Shown here: positions 12,584-27,857 of the stretch, one piece after another
How positions within the stretch are numbered: position 1 is the first letter of the stretch
How the letters are laid out: each line of letters begins with the position of its first letter
Source: Calonectria ilicicola
Taxonomy: Eukaryota; Ascomycota; Sordariomycetes; Hypocreales; Nectriaceae
NCBI GenBank assembly: GCA_020809705.1
Contig: CP085826.1
Coordinates: 7,688,001 to 7,752,000, forward strand
Direction of reading: 5' to 3'
DNA length: 64,000 nt
The notes under the pieces: generated by a model
Databases searched by the model: none
Seen by the model: only the letters and a program-made list of their open reading frames with translations
What the model was told of the DNA's origin: nothing
Program-made: the position numbers and the translations under genes

Positions 12584-15126
12584 TCACTCCGGCAAATATT
12601 GCAGGGTGAGGCGACGGATGAGTCCGTGCTCTTGGGCTTGTGCCCCCGGCAGTTGGCTGACAACCTCTATGGCTTGTTCCAAGTCCAACTCCACATGCGT
12701 CTGGCCTCCATCGCCAATCCTCCATGTTACGCTCGCCACATTCGCGGATCCCAGGGCCACCTTTGCAGCCACACTCTCGCTTAGTCGAAGCCGTGGCTTG
12801 AAGAGCACCTTGTTGCACCCAGGGGCAATTGGATGGATGCCAGCCAGTTCTGTGCAGTACTCATACAGGGGAACGCTACCCCAGGCGTGGCAATCTGACC
12901 GCTGCCGCACATCGTCCTCCTCCCAGGTCGACATGTTATTGTCTAGCATCTTTCGCCACGGGCCCCATACGTGGCGCCAGTATGATTCGTAGGCCTCGTC
13001 TCCTGCAAGGGAGAAGGCCCGGAGCACGTAGAACTGCATCATGTAGGAGCACTTTGAAAAGCTGGGCTCCGCAAAGGCTTCCTTGAGGAGACGTGCTCGG
13101 TCGTTTGACCCCGCAGCCCCGGAAAGCACCGCAAAAACCTGACAATGTTGAGAGTAGGCTAATTCATTCGCCACGTCGGCAGTTGAGTCGGTGAAATATC
13201 GCCCATCGAAGCAGTGAGTCTGCACAGCCACCACTAGGGATGCTGCTCGTAGATCGTACTCGTCAGCGAGGCCAGGTCGACCGACATTGCGTAAAAGATT
13301 TGCCGCTTCTTTCAATACGAAGGCGTAGAGCATACTAAAGTAGGTGTGGCGGTTAGAATTGCGGCCTGATGTCGGGACTCCCTTATCCGGATGCTCCTCT
13401 GTTGCCCCCCAGGTCGTTACCCAGTCCACGTATTGCCAGACATCTTCGGGCAGGCCGCTGATGAGGCCCAGCTCGTCAATGTGTGAGTTGAAAAACTCAA
13501 ACACCCCGTCGATTCTCGGCAAAAAGGAACGTGCGTACTGCCTATCGCCAAAATAGAGATAGTGGTCACAGACTTGGAGGACCCAGTAAAGGGAAAAGCC
13601 CGCGATAAGCTGTGGAACGTGAGAAGGGAACCTGGATTGAGTTAGTCCCTCCACTCCTATGGAGGCAGCAAAATTTGAAATGGCCTGTTTCATGAGGCGG
13701 TCGTCGCCAGAGAGGAGATAGTGGAATAGGCCCACAGAACGAGAGTCTCCAGAGTACCTAGCGCTGTTAGGAAAGCTTCTCTTCAGGGCCCTCAGAGAAA
13801 CTTACTGGAGCTGCTCGTAAAACGGACAATCTGAATATCCATCGAACATGCAATTTCTCATTGTTCTAATGGATACATCCCAAATGCGCTCGCTGTAGGC
13901 ATCTCCTGGTTCTTTCCAGCTCCCCTTGACGGCGAGTGGGTAGTTTACCTGCGCAGCCTTGAAAGACACGAGCTCGACGGGTCCAGAACCAGTTGTGATT
14001 TGAACCCGCATGACGCGGAATGTCCGAAACCAGAATGGCTCATATGTAATGGCACCTGAATCGAAAATTTCAATAGTCACGTCGTCGGACGGACCCAAGA
14101 TGCGCCCGTTTTTTGCATCCAGCCTGTCCCCCTTTGTCCGGAAAAATGGGTAAGAGCGCGGTTCTAGCTCGTACCCCTCGGAGTACGTGATGTGGAATCT
14201 GATATGAGTTTTCTCTGTTCCCTTAAATATCCAGTGTAAAAATGCTGTGGAGTGTACTGGTGCTTGCAGCTCCAGCGTGTGCGAGGAGTTGGGGGGTAGA
14301 ACTAGAGATTTTTGTCCCAAGAAGAAACCTTCCCAGTCGCCAACCTCAACATTGCTGTTACAATTTCTTATTGTGTTGACCTGTAATTCAGTTTCCTCTG
14401 GCATAGGAATTACACGGCGTCGAAGTCGCCATGGTGCTAATTCCCCGTTGAGAGTCTTGATATTGTAGGCGAGGGGGGTAACCCATGGACCGTCTTGTTT
14501 CGGCGTGATCCGCTCACTAATCTGTGGATCAAGGTCATGAGCCGCCCTGCCAAGCAATTTTTGGTCAAACTTACATGGAGAAACACGTCGTCAATTAGCC
14601 CCGAAGGGAAATGAATGCTTTCATCAACTTGGGCGCGCCAGCCTTGTTTGGAGCTAAGATCCAGCGCTTCGTTTGCTGTTTCAACGCTACCCACTATAGT
14701 CAAACCTGGAGTAGAAGTCCGTTGAAAGGGCATTGCCGTCCTATTGGACGCAAAATAACGAAGTACCACTACCTTGAGCACATTGAGGCCTTCCTTTAGC
14801 AGCGGGGCGACATCTAATGAATCGTAATACCAAATCAACGGACTACTCCTGGTTGGCCCGACAGCGGCGCGAACACCATTGGCATAAAGCTTGTATCGTG
14901 TATCTGCCGAAAAATGCAGCAATGCACAACTTGGCTGCGATGAAAGAGTGAATTCGCGTATGAAAGTGACTATTCTCCCAGTGGTATTATCCATCGAGGA
15001 GTCTACCCAGCCCGGGGTCCAGATCCAATTGGCCTGGAGGCTATTGATTGTCTAGACGCAATTAGCCCACGCCACGCCTTGTGTCAACTGCGGGGAAATT
15101 ACCACTTGATCTTCTTTTGGCACCAT
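12584..15126 (-). CDS. GH78 alpha-L-rhamnosidase (probably intracellular)
   Basis: Four exons (15126-15103, 15051-14575, 14521-13806, 13757-12584; introns 48-53 bases) join into a 796-residue protein. Exon 1 encodes only eight residues, and the splice then gives QANWIWTPGW, a typical GH78 start. Features include the N-terminal beta-sandwich (LHFSADTRYKLYANG), and the core block DCPFYEQLQYSGDSR spanning the exon 3/4 junction, with the acidic residues of the (alpha/alpha)6 barrel. DVRQRSDCHAWGSVPLYEY follows near the C-terminus, before a beta-sandwich domain. No signal peptide is present, so it probably acts inside the cell on imported oligosaccharides or glycosides. GH78 enzymes release terminal L-rhamnose from rhamnogalacturonan, arabinogalactan-protein chains or flavonoid glycosides. 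The GH79 gene lies upstream on the same strand. Confidence 0.93.
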
Positions 15127-15893
15127 TGTGATTGACAGCAAATGAGATGAGGCTCGCACGGACTGCACAATGCCTTTTTTTGATAAGTCGAAGAAGAAGA
15201 AATGCTTCTGACATGTGCGCTATAACAAGAGTACGGGATAGTCAGTGATATTGAGGCCTTCTTGAATCGTGTACATAGGTTAGCTTTCGTGCACAGGGAT
15301 GCAACGCGGCGCCAACCGGGACAGCTTGGACCGACGGGCCCATCATATTCTCGAGTGTATTGGCTACGTCCTTGTGCTAGTTGTTCCTCAGCGCTCCTCA
15401 ATAATGCCGAGGCTTGCTCAGGTGAGTTATTTGCACCAGTCCGGGCACTTGCTGATCCCTGCCCCCATTGGCATGCGCCCGGGGCTTTCCATCCATCCAC
15501 TGCAGAGAATGTAAAGGCCCACTCTAATGTTACTAATGATTTTGATAAGCGTGCGAATGATGGTTCAAGAAAAGGCACATCTTTTGAGCAACCCAGCATG
15601 CACATGTGACGGTCTAGTTTCTGAAATTCGGTAAATGTTATCCCGGGCCTGGTCAAGTAGCTTTTTGAAGCCAGGCTAGCATCATGCCCTGTGCGATATG
15701 GTCTGTCCATTTTGGGTCGACAGATGATGATCAAAAAGGAACCATGTTGAAAAAATTGTCAAGCTTGCGAAGCAAGGAATTATCTTAGATTTTATATTGC
15801 AAATATTTAATCTAGTAAAGGTTGAGTCAAACTGACCGTTTACAAACTATTTAGATAAACCAGCAATTGAAACTGTTGGCCCTTTATTTTAGT
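15127..15893. other. Intergenic region, rhamnosidase promoter side
   Basis: This spacer lies between the GH79 3' end and the GH78 start, both on the minus strand. It should hold the GH78 promoter. Open frames on both strands here lack family motifs. No separate gene is seen. Confidence 0.5.
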
Positions 15894-17627
15894 CTACAGA
15901 TAGACCAGTAGAGCTTCAGATGCAGCCACGGTGAATGTGGCTGCTCCTCCTGAAACAGTTCCTGTCTCCTCCACCGCAGTGCCTTGAATTACGCAAGTTC
16001 CATTCACAAAAGTTTGACCTCCGACTGTCGGGTTCTGACCACGGTCCTGTCGAGAAGTTGCGTATGGGGCGGTTAGGCGCTTTGCTTTGACACTTGAAGC
16101 AGATAGGCCAGTGAGGGTAAAAGTCTGGGAAAATCTTGTGCCGCTAGTATAATAGTCAGAATTATACAAAAGAACCTTGACGGGGCTTCCGTTTTTATAG
16201 ATGGCATAGGCGGCGTATGCGGTGGTCTGGTCGTCCAAGGGAGCAATCTTGTCCGCACCAGCTAATGCCATGGTGGCAAAGTATGCTCCGTAGTATGGCG
16301 CACCCATGCTGTATCGTCCCCACCAACAATATTGGCCTGTGATGTTAGCTTGATTGGAGGTGTTCATAATCGGGGACCACTCACAATTTCCAATAGTTCC
16401 CTGGTGGAAATAGAGTTCCTAGACAAATGTCCATTAGTCGGCTGGTTGAAACTCCAACGCTAGAATTACCTCTGTTCCCTGCAATATAAGTTGCATAACA
16501 TAATCCAAGATCCAAAGAGCAGCACCAAATGTGGGACTGATTCCACCGCCACCCTGAGTAGCTGAATGAATTGTGGAATTAGCAGGCTTCTAGCGATAAA
16601 GGGTTCAGCGCTTACCAGAATTAGTCTCGCCCATGATGTGAGATTTTCCAGCAGCATTTGCAGCTACAACTTCCGCAGCAAAAGGCTCAATCTGCGAGGC
16701 AATCGCACTGTGGCTCATCAGTTGTTGCAAGTTGGCCGTGCTAGAAGATTGTGGGTAGTTGTGGGAGCAGTAATTCTTGACATAAGAAATTGCAGCGCCC
16801 TCGACGGCGTTGAGCCCTGCAATGCTCATGGGCGAAGTTCCAAAGTAGACACCCGCAGAAATAAGATTGGATGTTGACAAGTTTCCACAAACGGCATCCT
16901 GCCACGAGACTTGAGATGCGTAGTCCGCTGCAGCAGTCCAAGACTGGCCGTTTGCAATCGGATCCGAGCTTGAAAAGACTAGAACAACCTAGTGTGAGCA
17001 GATTTCATTTTGAGGATAGTGGTGGGACGGACAGTTGGGCTCATTTCCAAGTTCGACGGCGTACAAGTTGCTCATTGCGGACTTGGCTCGTGCTGCCGCT
17101 GCAATCGTGTTGGACAGATTGTTTAGGCGTCGGTTGAAGCCAATAGTCATTTTGCCGCCATATTGGGCGGCAAGCGACATGAAAGACGGTCCAAAGGTCA
17201 GTGTGTCTGGGGCGTCGGCGGTGCTGGCCACAGTGTACGTCACCGCATTGGTCGATGATGGATCATATGTTGCCCTGTCCCTATATTTTTTTTTCTTTTA
17301 GCATCGCAGCTTTCCTCCTTTGGAGAATTTAATTGCTCCGTACTGCGTTGTTCCTCCAATGCGAAGGGGAGGGTAAGTCCCAGTGAGATCCTTAAAATTC
17401 TGGAGACATGTTTTGGTTGATGCGACGTCATTCATATATGCAGGAAACGTGAAAAATTCCAGCCTACGAAGTTAGAAACTTCTTGAGTCAGGGAATCCGG
17501 CGACATACGATAGTCCTACAGGGGCTGCGGAGAGTTGTTTACTCGAATTTGATGGCGCAGTGGCTGGGACGTTGAAGACCAAGCCATAGGCCATGTGGCC
17601 AAAGAGCACAGGATACACAAAGCGCAT
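15894..17627 (-). CDS. Secreted GH79 beta-glucuronidase-like glycoside hydrolase
   Basis: Seven exons join in frame: 17627-17509, 17463-17344, 17280-17033, 16978-16616, 16561-16470, 16418-16385 and 16336-15894, giving 472 residues. The N-terminus (RFVYPVLFGHMAYGLVF) is a likely signal peptide. Family landmarks: RIGGTTQDRATYDP, the acid/base segment YAVELGNEPN, the nucleophile segment GETNSATQGGGGISPTFG, and a C-terminal beta domain ending LLVYL. GH79 enzymes include fungal beta-glucuronidases that take (4-O-methyl)glucuronic acid from type II arabinogalactan. Intron 3 uses a GTCCGT donor, less usual but required by frame. The gene is divergent from the sugar transporter and tandem with GH78. 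The family is secure; the precise substrate is inferred. Confidence 0.9.
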
Positions 17628-18609
17628 GTTGAAGAAGAGCCTCAATTCTCTGAGTGAACTGTCATAGGCTGAGAGTAGAGCACACGACCATTTTTGGTAT
17701 GCTGGTGTGGCAAATATCTAGACTCTTTAAACTCCTCCCTTTAAAATCACATGTCGCCCAACTGGCTCATATGGACATTTTCCCTCCGCATTCATTTAGG
17801 TAAAGGGCGCCTTGACAGACGTGCATAGAGTTTGGGAAGGTCGCTAAGAGTCGAAAGCATTAATTAAAATGTCAATTAAATGCACCAGTTCGAAGCGCGC
17901 ATCGCGTGGAACAGAGTTCCTGTCCTGGGGTATATCGCCGGCCTCGGGTCTTCATGCCCCGAATGCCATCCAATAAACGACGGGCGCTTAACTGACCCCC
18001 GAAGGTGAACCAACAGCTGGCTTGATGCATCCACTGAAGACACGCCACTGAGACTGTCTTCAACGGCAAGACGGCATTTGAGGCCCCTGTTACCCCGCAC
18101 ACAAGATTAGAGCATGCGGAGGAAGATCGTGACCCTGGTTGACTGAATCCACAACAAACAGCCGGTATAGACAGAGTAGTTGGGCAATCGGCGAAAAAAA
18201 AAAAAGAAAAATCACAATGGAGATGCGAAGACGGGGGAACAATTAAATGATATCAGGATAGATTAATTCAACGCATCCAAGGAACCATCATTTCGTCTTG
18301 GTCTTGTTTATGTTGGCGCGCTGTGAATTTGGAGCTATATCCCTTGACCGACCAGTATCTCGCCTGAGTCGCCCCCTAGGCTCTCGGGGTCCTTCCCCAA
18401 GACCGCATATTCGGCCATTCCTACAATTAGCCTGAAGCCCTAGCTTATACAAACGTGCTTATCGGTCGTGGAAATGAGCTAGGCTCGGAGCCGAGGCAAG
18501 CATAATAAAGCCTGCGGGATGGCTGTAAAGAGGGCTGTGGTTCCTAGATCATCATCACCATTCCCCCACGCCAAGCCGCACGAGCACGAAGGGTGCAACC
18601 GACCTCAAG
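17628..18609. promoter_or_regulatory. Divergent promoter region, GH79 gene / sugar transporter
   Basis: About 980 bases separate two genes transcribed away from each other, so this must contain both promoters. CreA-like hexamers (SYGGRG consensus) occur at 17925-17930 (ctgggg) and, on the minus strand, at 18564-18569 (ccccac as read on plus). Such hexamers are common by chance, so carbon-catabolite control is only suggested. No gene is seen. Confidence 0.45.
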
Positions 18610-20817
18610 ATGGAGATGAAAAAGATTGACACCGAAAATATCGAGCGCCGCGCTGCGGCCGAGGATGCTCAGCAAACGATTAGCCAGGGAGGTATCCCGT
18701 TGATGAGGTCGCAAGAAGATGATCTTTCTGTGTGGCAGACTGTTCTTCGGTACAAAACCGTGGGATTCATTGCCATGTCAGCAGCATTCAGCGCATCGCT
18801 TGATGGATATCGTGAGACCGACCGACCACACCTTGGCTCACCCAACATGAGTTAATATTTTCAATTCTAGAAATTAATCTGAATGGCGGAATCGTCTCAA
18901 ACAAGGGTTTCATTCGGCAGATGGCCAGCAATGATACCACAATTATTGCCGGCAAATACATCTCCGCTTGGGGTGGAATCCAGTCTGCTGGACAAACAAT
19001 CGGGCAAATTGTATCTTCTTCCCCATTCAAAAGCACCCATAAATTATCTACTAATCACTACGTGGATTAAAGCTTCTTCAATACGCCACAGAAAGGTTTG
19101 GCCGCAAAGTGGCCCTTTATATTATCTGGGTGGTTCTCGTGATCGTGAGTATCAGCCACATATACCTAGCAGTTACATTTTATTGACTGGTCCTTCTTCT
19201 TTGTCTAGAGTATCTTTATCGAGTCATTTGCAACTCATTGGGATCATTGGCTGGTGGCAAAATTGTTCTCGGGCATGGGCGTTGGAATGCTCCAGGCTAC
19301 TCTGCCATTGTATCTCTCTGAGATTTCTCCAACCCAACTTCGTGGCTTCTTCATTAATGCCTACACTTTGTGAGCGAACACCTCTTTGTTGAACTTATTC
19401 TATGTTATGAACTCATGATGCTGATACTTATTTGCAGTTGGTTTGTTTTGGGTCAATTGTTTGCCTCCGTGGCACTGAATAGACTGAATGCGTCCGATCC
19501 TCTGGACTTTCGCACTGCAATTTATTCTCAGGCAAGTTATACGCGAGATAGACTCAGTGTTTAAGTATCTTGCAAGTCTAACTCGATATTAGTGGGGTAT
19601 GATTGGCCTTTTGGCCTTGATCTTCGTTCTATTACCTGAATCACCATGGTGGCTAGTCAGCAAAGGGAGGCACGACAAGGCCGCAAAAGTACTACAACTT
19701 TGCAACGGGGATGTTGCAGGATATAGTGCACAAGAACATATTGTTAGTTATGCCAGATGACATATCCGTTCAAAAACTCTAGACTAACGTTGAGCAGAAT
19801 ATCATGGACGCCACAATCATGATGGAAAGGCACGCAGCGCAGCGTGATTCAGAGGATGGCATGTGGGCTGTTTTCCAAGGTCGTAATCTAATAAGATTTA
19901 TCATTTCTGGTTGGCCAAAAATCACGCAGCAGTTTGTTGGATTGGCCGTGTTTAATACATATGCCACTTACTTTTGTGGGTCTAAAATCACGTTTTATAT
20001 CATAACCTTGACTAACTATTGCAGTCCAATACGCCGGAAACAAGGACCCATTCCTTGTCACCCTTATCTTGTCGAGTGTGCAGCTCATCTCGATGATTCT
20101 CACAAGTACACTTACAGATCGCTTTGGTCGACGACCCTTGACTGTCTATCCTTACGCTGTAACTGTGGTGTCTGTTCTGTGCTTGGGAATTATTGGATGC
20201 TTTGATTACACACAAAAGGCAACCAGCTCGCTTCTCGTAAGTTTTAATATGTGTTATCTGGAACTTGGAACTGACTTATGAGATCTTTTTTGCCTGCTTG
20301 GCGACGTTTTCGACTACTGGAGCTTCAGCCATTGGATATGCCTATTCTGCCGAACTACCGCAGCAAAGACTCCGTGCTCAGACGGCAGGCTGGTCCCTTG
20401 CTGTTTCAAACCTGATTGCCATCATGTTCAGTTTCTGTACGCCGCTTATGATCAATGGATCTCTTACCAAATGGGGTGTGAAGACCGGATTCTTGTAAGG
20501 AACTCTCCCAGTTTCGTTTTTGAGTTCGGGTGCTAACTGGTTCCAAGCTTTGCTTGCACGGGTACAATTGCCGTGGTAATTTCCTGGTTTATCTTGCCGG
20601 AAGTTGCACGTAGAACTCCTGCTGAAATTGATGAATTGTACGTATCAGCTTTGGACTACACATATTAGCATATCTGCAAACAATTGGGAATATTCCGCTA
20701 ACATACTCTCACAGATTCGAGAAGAGGGTAAATCTACGAAAATTCAAGGGCTATGTAACCGAGGTTCAAATGCGCGCCAACGAGGAATACCAAGGAGGAA
20801 AACACATCACGGCTTGA
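18610..20817 (+). CDS. MFS sugar transporter (Sugar_tr family, alpha-glucoside-permease-like)
   Basis: Eleven exons can be joined in one frame to 537 residues: 18610-18811, 18871-19010, 19073-19144, 19209-19369, 19438-19531, 19593-19742, 19798-19975, 20025-20236, 20283-20494, 20548-20637 and 20715-20817. Sugar-porter signatures are clear: ERFGRK and DRFGRRPL loops, LPESPWWLVSKGR after helix 6, and a PEVARRTPAEIDELF motif after helix 12. The N-terminus is polar and cytosolic. The family contains maltose/alpha-glucoside permeases and also fungal L-rhamnose and hexose carriers. Between GH79 and GH53 genes it may import released rhamnose or oligosaccharides; that is inference. Intron 5 has a GC donor (GCAAGT at 19532). 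Confidence 0.88.
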
Positions 20818-22998
<2,181 letters not shown>

Positions 22999-23633
22999 TC
23001 AGCTCACAACAGGGATGAAAAATATTAGCGGGGTCAATATACGATTGATTGAACAGTTCTTATCTTCCCAACTCACCGCAATAATTTTTTTTTTCTTCAC
23101 ATCAGGGGAACAGCTTTATAGAGGGTCCTTCAACCTTGTCCAACCCACCTAACAACGCCTTGCAGCCAATGGAGCGACAGCCGAAATGGCTTATCGGCGG
23201 CGGGAGTCGCCGCCGCTTCTCGGCCCGCAAATGGGTCCGACTCTCGGAGATGAAGCCCGTATTACAACACCACGATTGACAGCCGGTGCGATATCGCATG
23301 CTTTTCCGATCTAAACTTTGAGGCCGCAAGCGGATATAGAGCGGATCAGACAATTGCTGATCTTGAAAGGGATAAGAGTGGAGACAAGCCTCGTTTGATT
23401 GTTGGGACGGAAAACTTCTAGTATCCCCGTGACTCATTTTTTTTCATCCAGTTTCTTCACCGATCGAATCCTTGGCTTTTAAATTTATGTCTCTTAGTTT
23501 CCAAATTGCGTGTCGTTCTTGGGCGAGCCCATTCTGTCAACCATCATTTGTATCTACCATGACATGTTAATGGACATTGCTTGTTCAAGCTCTTATATGA
23601 TTAACCACTTTTAAACCATCACATTTATCCAAA
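22999..23633. other. Intergenic region, no gene seen
   Basis: This spacer between the galactanase and the MFS exporter contains only short open frames without motifs. The last 200 bases are presumably the exporter promoter. Confidence 0.5.
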
Positions 23634-25294
23634 ATGCAAAACTCCAATGTGTCTGATCGGCGTCAGTCCGTGACCAGCCCTGAACCCCCGGTCAGCCCAG
23701 ATCGCACACCTCGACAGTCGTCTGAACTTCCAGCTCCAGACCTCCCATCCTCTTCCGAATCCACAACCACATATCATGAGTCAGGCGATGAGGTTTACGA
23801 CAAACTTTCAAGTCGACGAAAGGCCTTGATTGTTGCCGTTCTCTCGTTTTGCGCCTTCTTGTCCCCCGTTTCCAGCACTAGCATCCTCGCAGCAACTCCA
23901 GAGGTTGCCTCCGAGTTCAAGACAAATGGCTCTGTTATCAACGCTAGCAATGCTGCGTACATGGCTTTCATGGGAATTTCACCCATCCTTTGGGGACCAA
24001 TCAGTCAAGTATTTGGGAGACAACCCGTCAGTAACTGCTTTGCCGTTTTCTTCACGATGTGACATCATGAACCTCAATTGAAACATTAACAACCGTTAGG
24101 TATCTTTGATCAATGCTGCAGTGTTCTTTCTTCTCAGTCTTGCAACCGCACTGGCGCCAAACCTGGCAGCCTTTTTCGTTTTTCGCGCTCTTTCTGCGTT
24201 GAACGGCACCTCGTTTATTCTCCTTGGTGCAGCCTGTATTGGGTATGTTTCCTGACCTTGTCAAACCTCACTGCTCACAATTCAGCGACATTTATCGCCC
24301 TACAGAACGAGGTACAGCCATGGGCTGGTTCATGTCAGGAACCTTGATTGGACCTGCCTTCGGCCCTTTTCTTGGTGGCATTATCGTCACATACTCATCA
24401 TGGAGAACAATCTTCTGGTTGCAAACTGCTCTGGCTGGAACTGGAGCCTTTGCAGTCTTTTTCCTGATTCCAGAGACCATTCATTATAAAAAAATTGAGG
24501 ACTTGGTTGAATACTCTCAAAAGGACAAAGCCAAGGCGATTTTAGGCATGATAAATCCCATCAAAGTTCTAAGTCTATTCAAGCACCTGAATCTTTGCCT
24601 TATCGCCGGGGCGAGTTCAGCTCTCGTTTGGAACATGTACAGTCTTTTGACACCCATTCGGTACGTCTTGAACCCTCGTTTCCATCTTGAATCGCCTCTC
24701 CTGTCTGGGCTTTTCTATCTAGCTCCAGGTCTAGGCTATTTGCTTGGTACCTTTATGGGTGGCCGTTGGGCCGACTGGACAGTGAAGCGGTGGATTCGGA
24801 AGCGTGGGGTTCGAGTACCTGAAGATCGCCTTCGGTCTGCCCTGCCCTTCATTGGAATCTTGATCCCTGGGTGTGTACTCATTTACGGATGGACCGTTGA
24901 TAAGGCAGTCGGAGGAATTCCAGTCCCTGTGATTGTGATGTTTTTACAGGGCGTTGGCCAACTGTTTTGCTTTCCATCTCTAAACACATATTGTTTAGAC
25001 GTGATGCCTGGACAAGGAGCTGAAGTTGCGGCTGCCAACTTCTTTGTGAGGTATATGGCTGGTTGTGTATCTACTGCCGTTGTTTTGCCCATAGTGGAAG
25101 CTATAGGTATCGGATGGTTCTCAACCATATCTTCGGCTCTTCTCATGGCTTCAGCCGGAGGTGTGATGTGGGCAATTCGCAGAGGAAATTCATGGACCGG
25201 CAAACAAACCCAGCCAGCATCGCGGCCCGAGTCTATTCGGCAGACAGAACAAATTACGGTCGGGAACCAAGACGCGAGACAGGAAAAGGTATAA
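23634..25294 (+). CDS. MFS multidrug transporter, DHA1 type
   Basis: Three exons (23634-24026, 24100-24242, 24286-25294) give 514 residues. The first 55 or so are polar, Ser/Pro-rich and cytosolic. Helices begin at KALIVAVLSFCAFLSPVSS. The DHA1 signatures are a motif-A-like loop (PISQVFGRQP), the mid-protein segment DIYRPTERGTAMGWFMSG, and LAPGLGYLLGTFMGGRWADW in the second half. The family exports drugs, polyamines and metabolites by proton antiport at the plasma membrane. The first donor is GTCAGT; frame requires it. Its link to the neighbours is unclear: it may export a quinate-pathway or secondary product, or be a general efflux pump. No damage is seen. Confidence 0.88.
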
Positions 25295-26065
25295 GTGATG
25301 CTACATTGCATTGAATTATCGAGGTAAGTTTTTGGAAAAGTTCGATTCATAACATACAGGCATTGCAGCCCTCAATTGTAATACCCATATAGATCTAGAA
25401 ATGAGTTCGCATATATACGATGAATAAGAAAGACGTTTCATTGAACAGAAAAATTAAAATGAATACACAATGTGACTCTTTATATCTTGTCGAGTCTAAG
25501 CGACTGGATAAACAGCCAGTGATGCATTGAGCACTAGCCTCGTTGGCCAAGATGCATCAGCGAGACAGCCACTTACCCTCAGTCATTCGCAAAGGAATAA
25601 ATATTCCCCTCCTAGAATAGATTGAATTCTTTTCACGTGGCATAACAGCCAGTGGAACCATAGACAGATAGAGGCTTTGGCCTGAGTAGGAAGCACTCAG
25701 TCCAGGCTATTGGAGTTGGGTCGGATCCTGCTCAATGGAGAGAGAGAGAAAATATTTCAAGAGACATTTTATCTCATGTAACCGTAGAGCGGCGCAGCGT
25801 CTGTAAGATATGGTCGCGGCTGTTAATCTAAGGCCGAAGGCCCGAATACCGAAGTGGGGTTTATGGCATCCGGCAGGCAGTTGACCATTTCCCAATTTGG
25901 TCAACAGGTGAACATCCCCCGAGGAGATGTCAAGATGATCCAGAACGATTGCTTATGTGCTCCTACTGTTCTCTTCTTTGCGTAATATATGCCGCACCCC
26001 TCTTCAACAACAGATTTGCAACTTAAACAGTGAAAATAGGTTTCTCTCGCGCAAAATTCCACATC
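25295..26065. other. Intergenic region, no gene seen
   Basis: The spacer is AT-rich at its left end and leads into the alcohol dehydrogenase promoter. I see no supported gene; the short minus-strand frame at 25707-25904 has no motif. Confidence 0.5.
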
Positions 26066-27284
26066 ATGGTAACTGCAACTGCTTTGGTCGTCACCCAGAA
26101 AATGGGCCCTTTTGAGATGAAATCCGTCGAGCTTGACGAATTACGGCCCCACGAGATATTGGTGGACATAAAAGCGACGGGTATATGTCATACAGATATC
26201 ACGGTACAGCGAGGCAAGATTCCGATGCCGTTTCCTGCGGTTCTTGGCCACGAAGGTAACTTCCATTTATTTGCACAGTTACTCAAATTCTTAATAACTC
26301 CTAGGCGCCGGAGTAATACGGGCTATTGGCAAAGATGTAAGAGATTATGAGCCTGGAGATCATGTCATTTTGTCTTACAATTTTTGCAACACATGCCGAA
26401 GCTGTGAGAATGGGCAACCTTACCAATGCCACACTACACAACAGCTAAATTTTGGCGGCGCAAGGCCCGACGGTTCGCAAACAATTTCGCCATCTATGAG
26501 TACTTGTTTCTTTGGCCAATCATCTTTTTGTAATCCAGCCATTGTTCAAGAAGCCTCATGTGTCAAAATAGACAAGAGTTTACCGCTGTCTGTGGTGTGC
26601 GCGATGGGATGCGGCTTCCAGACGGGCACAGGTTCGATATACAATGTGGTTAAGCCAATTGAAAGAAAAGTACGACATGTCGCTATATTCGGCGTCGGTG
26701 GTGTTGGATGCGCTGCAATAATAGCGGCGCATCATCTAAGAAGTTCATTAGCCGTGGCCCCATTCGACATCATCGCTATTGATCTTGTCGACAGCCGTCT
26801 AGAACTTGCAAAAGCGTTCGGTGCTACTTATACCATTAATTCAGCACAGGAGAGTCTCCACGAGGCAATTTCAAATTTTACAAATGGAGAGTCTCTAGAT
26901 GCCGCGGTGGACTGCACGGGCTCCCTGGTTATCATTGAACAAATGATCAAGCTCATTGGAAGAGGAGGTGTTGCGGTATCAGTTGGCGGTCCGCCACCTG
27001 GAGAAACGGTGCCTGTAGACGTTTTCGACTTGTTGATTAGCTGCAAAACCTATTGCGGCTGCCACCAAGGTAATGCATATTCAAAGACGGTACGTTTTCT
27101 CAATAACTCCTTCATTACCATGTTCTAAAATTTCTAGTTTATTCCTTGGCTCGCTGAGTTGTATACTAAAGGGCAATTTCCACTGGAGAAAATGCAGAAA
27201 ACATACCCCGCAAAGGACATTAACTCTGCTTGTGACGACATGCTGAGTGGTAAAGTTCTTAAACCTGTTCTGCTTTGGGATTGA
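26066..27284 (+). CDS. Zinc-dependent (aryl-)alcohol dehydrogenase, MDR family
   Basis: Exons 26066-26255, 26305-27089 and 27138-27284 give 373 residues starting MVTATALVV; an in-frame ATG 36 bases upstream is possible. Catalytic zinc ligands are in GICHTD and GHE. The structural-zinc cluster CNTCRSCENGQPYQC is complete (C-x2-C-x2-C-x7-C). The nucleotide fold is GVGGVGC, with an acidic residue ending the second strand (IAIDLVD), favouring NAD. Overall it resembles benzyl/aryl-alcohol dehydrogenases of the medium-chain family. It would interconvert an alcohol and an aldehyde in the cytosol. Its position beside quinate-pathway genes suggests aromatic or plant-phenolic catabolism, but this is only context. 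Confidence 0.9.
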
Positions 27285-27857
27285 GACTTTGGCTACTAAT
27301 AGAAACAAGCCGGTTCAATGGTCCATGACTTGTTGACCGACGTGAAAGCGGGTGGAGGGGGAGATAAAGATGTGAAATCCAAGATGGGGAACAGATGCCA
27401 AGGCTTGACAAGCGTTAAATGTAGTTGCTCGCTATTACTGTTATTAAGAAACCTTTAAGCACTATTAAAAGACATTGGATTTTGGGCTAAATCCCATAAT
27501 CATTTATTAAATATTAAGAGATCTCGATGAGTTCACGAAAGGGGCGATGTGTTGAAGACACTTCCGCTCATCTTCATTGTGTGCTGACGACAGAATTCAC
27601 TCATTTGTAATCAAGCTAACCCAATCCGGAAACTGCCTCCAAATCTCATTGGCCGTAATGGTGCGGCACTTACGATTCTGATGATGCATTTGTTCTTCCT
27701 CTGTTTCTTTGTTTAATCAACTATTTCCCGAAACCTAGCACAGGGCGGCAGGTCAAGAAAAAAGATTCACGCTTGCCATCACAAAGAACTATCGATCCAC
27801 GAAACACGACCCTGGTGCTGTCTCCTTTAGCGGTCGCCTTATCCAGCTACAAGAATC
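27285..27857. other. Intergenic region, no gene seen
   Basis: This spacer has AT-rich stretches and no supported gene. It presumably carries the dehydrogenase 3' UTR and the promoter of the small gene that follows. Confidence 0.45.

Noticed and set aside
12288..12818. 176-codon minus-strand frame downstream of the rhamnosidase
   Set aside because: It overlaps the rhamnosidase 3' end in another frame and has biased composition and no motif.
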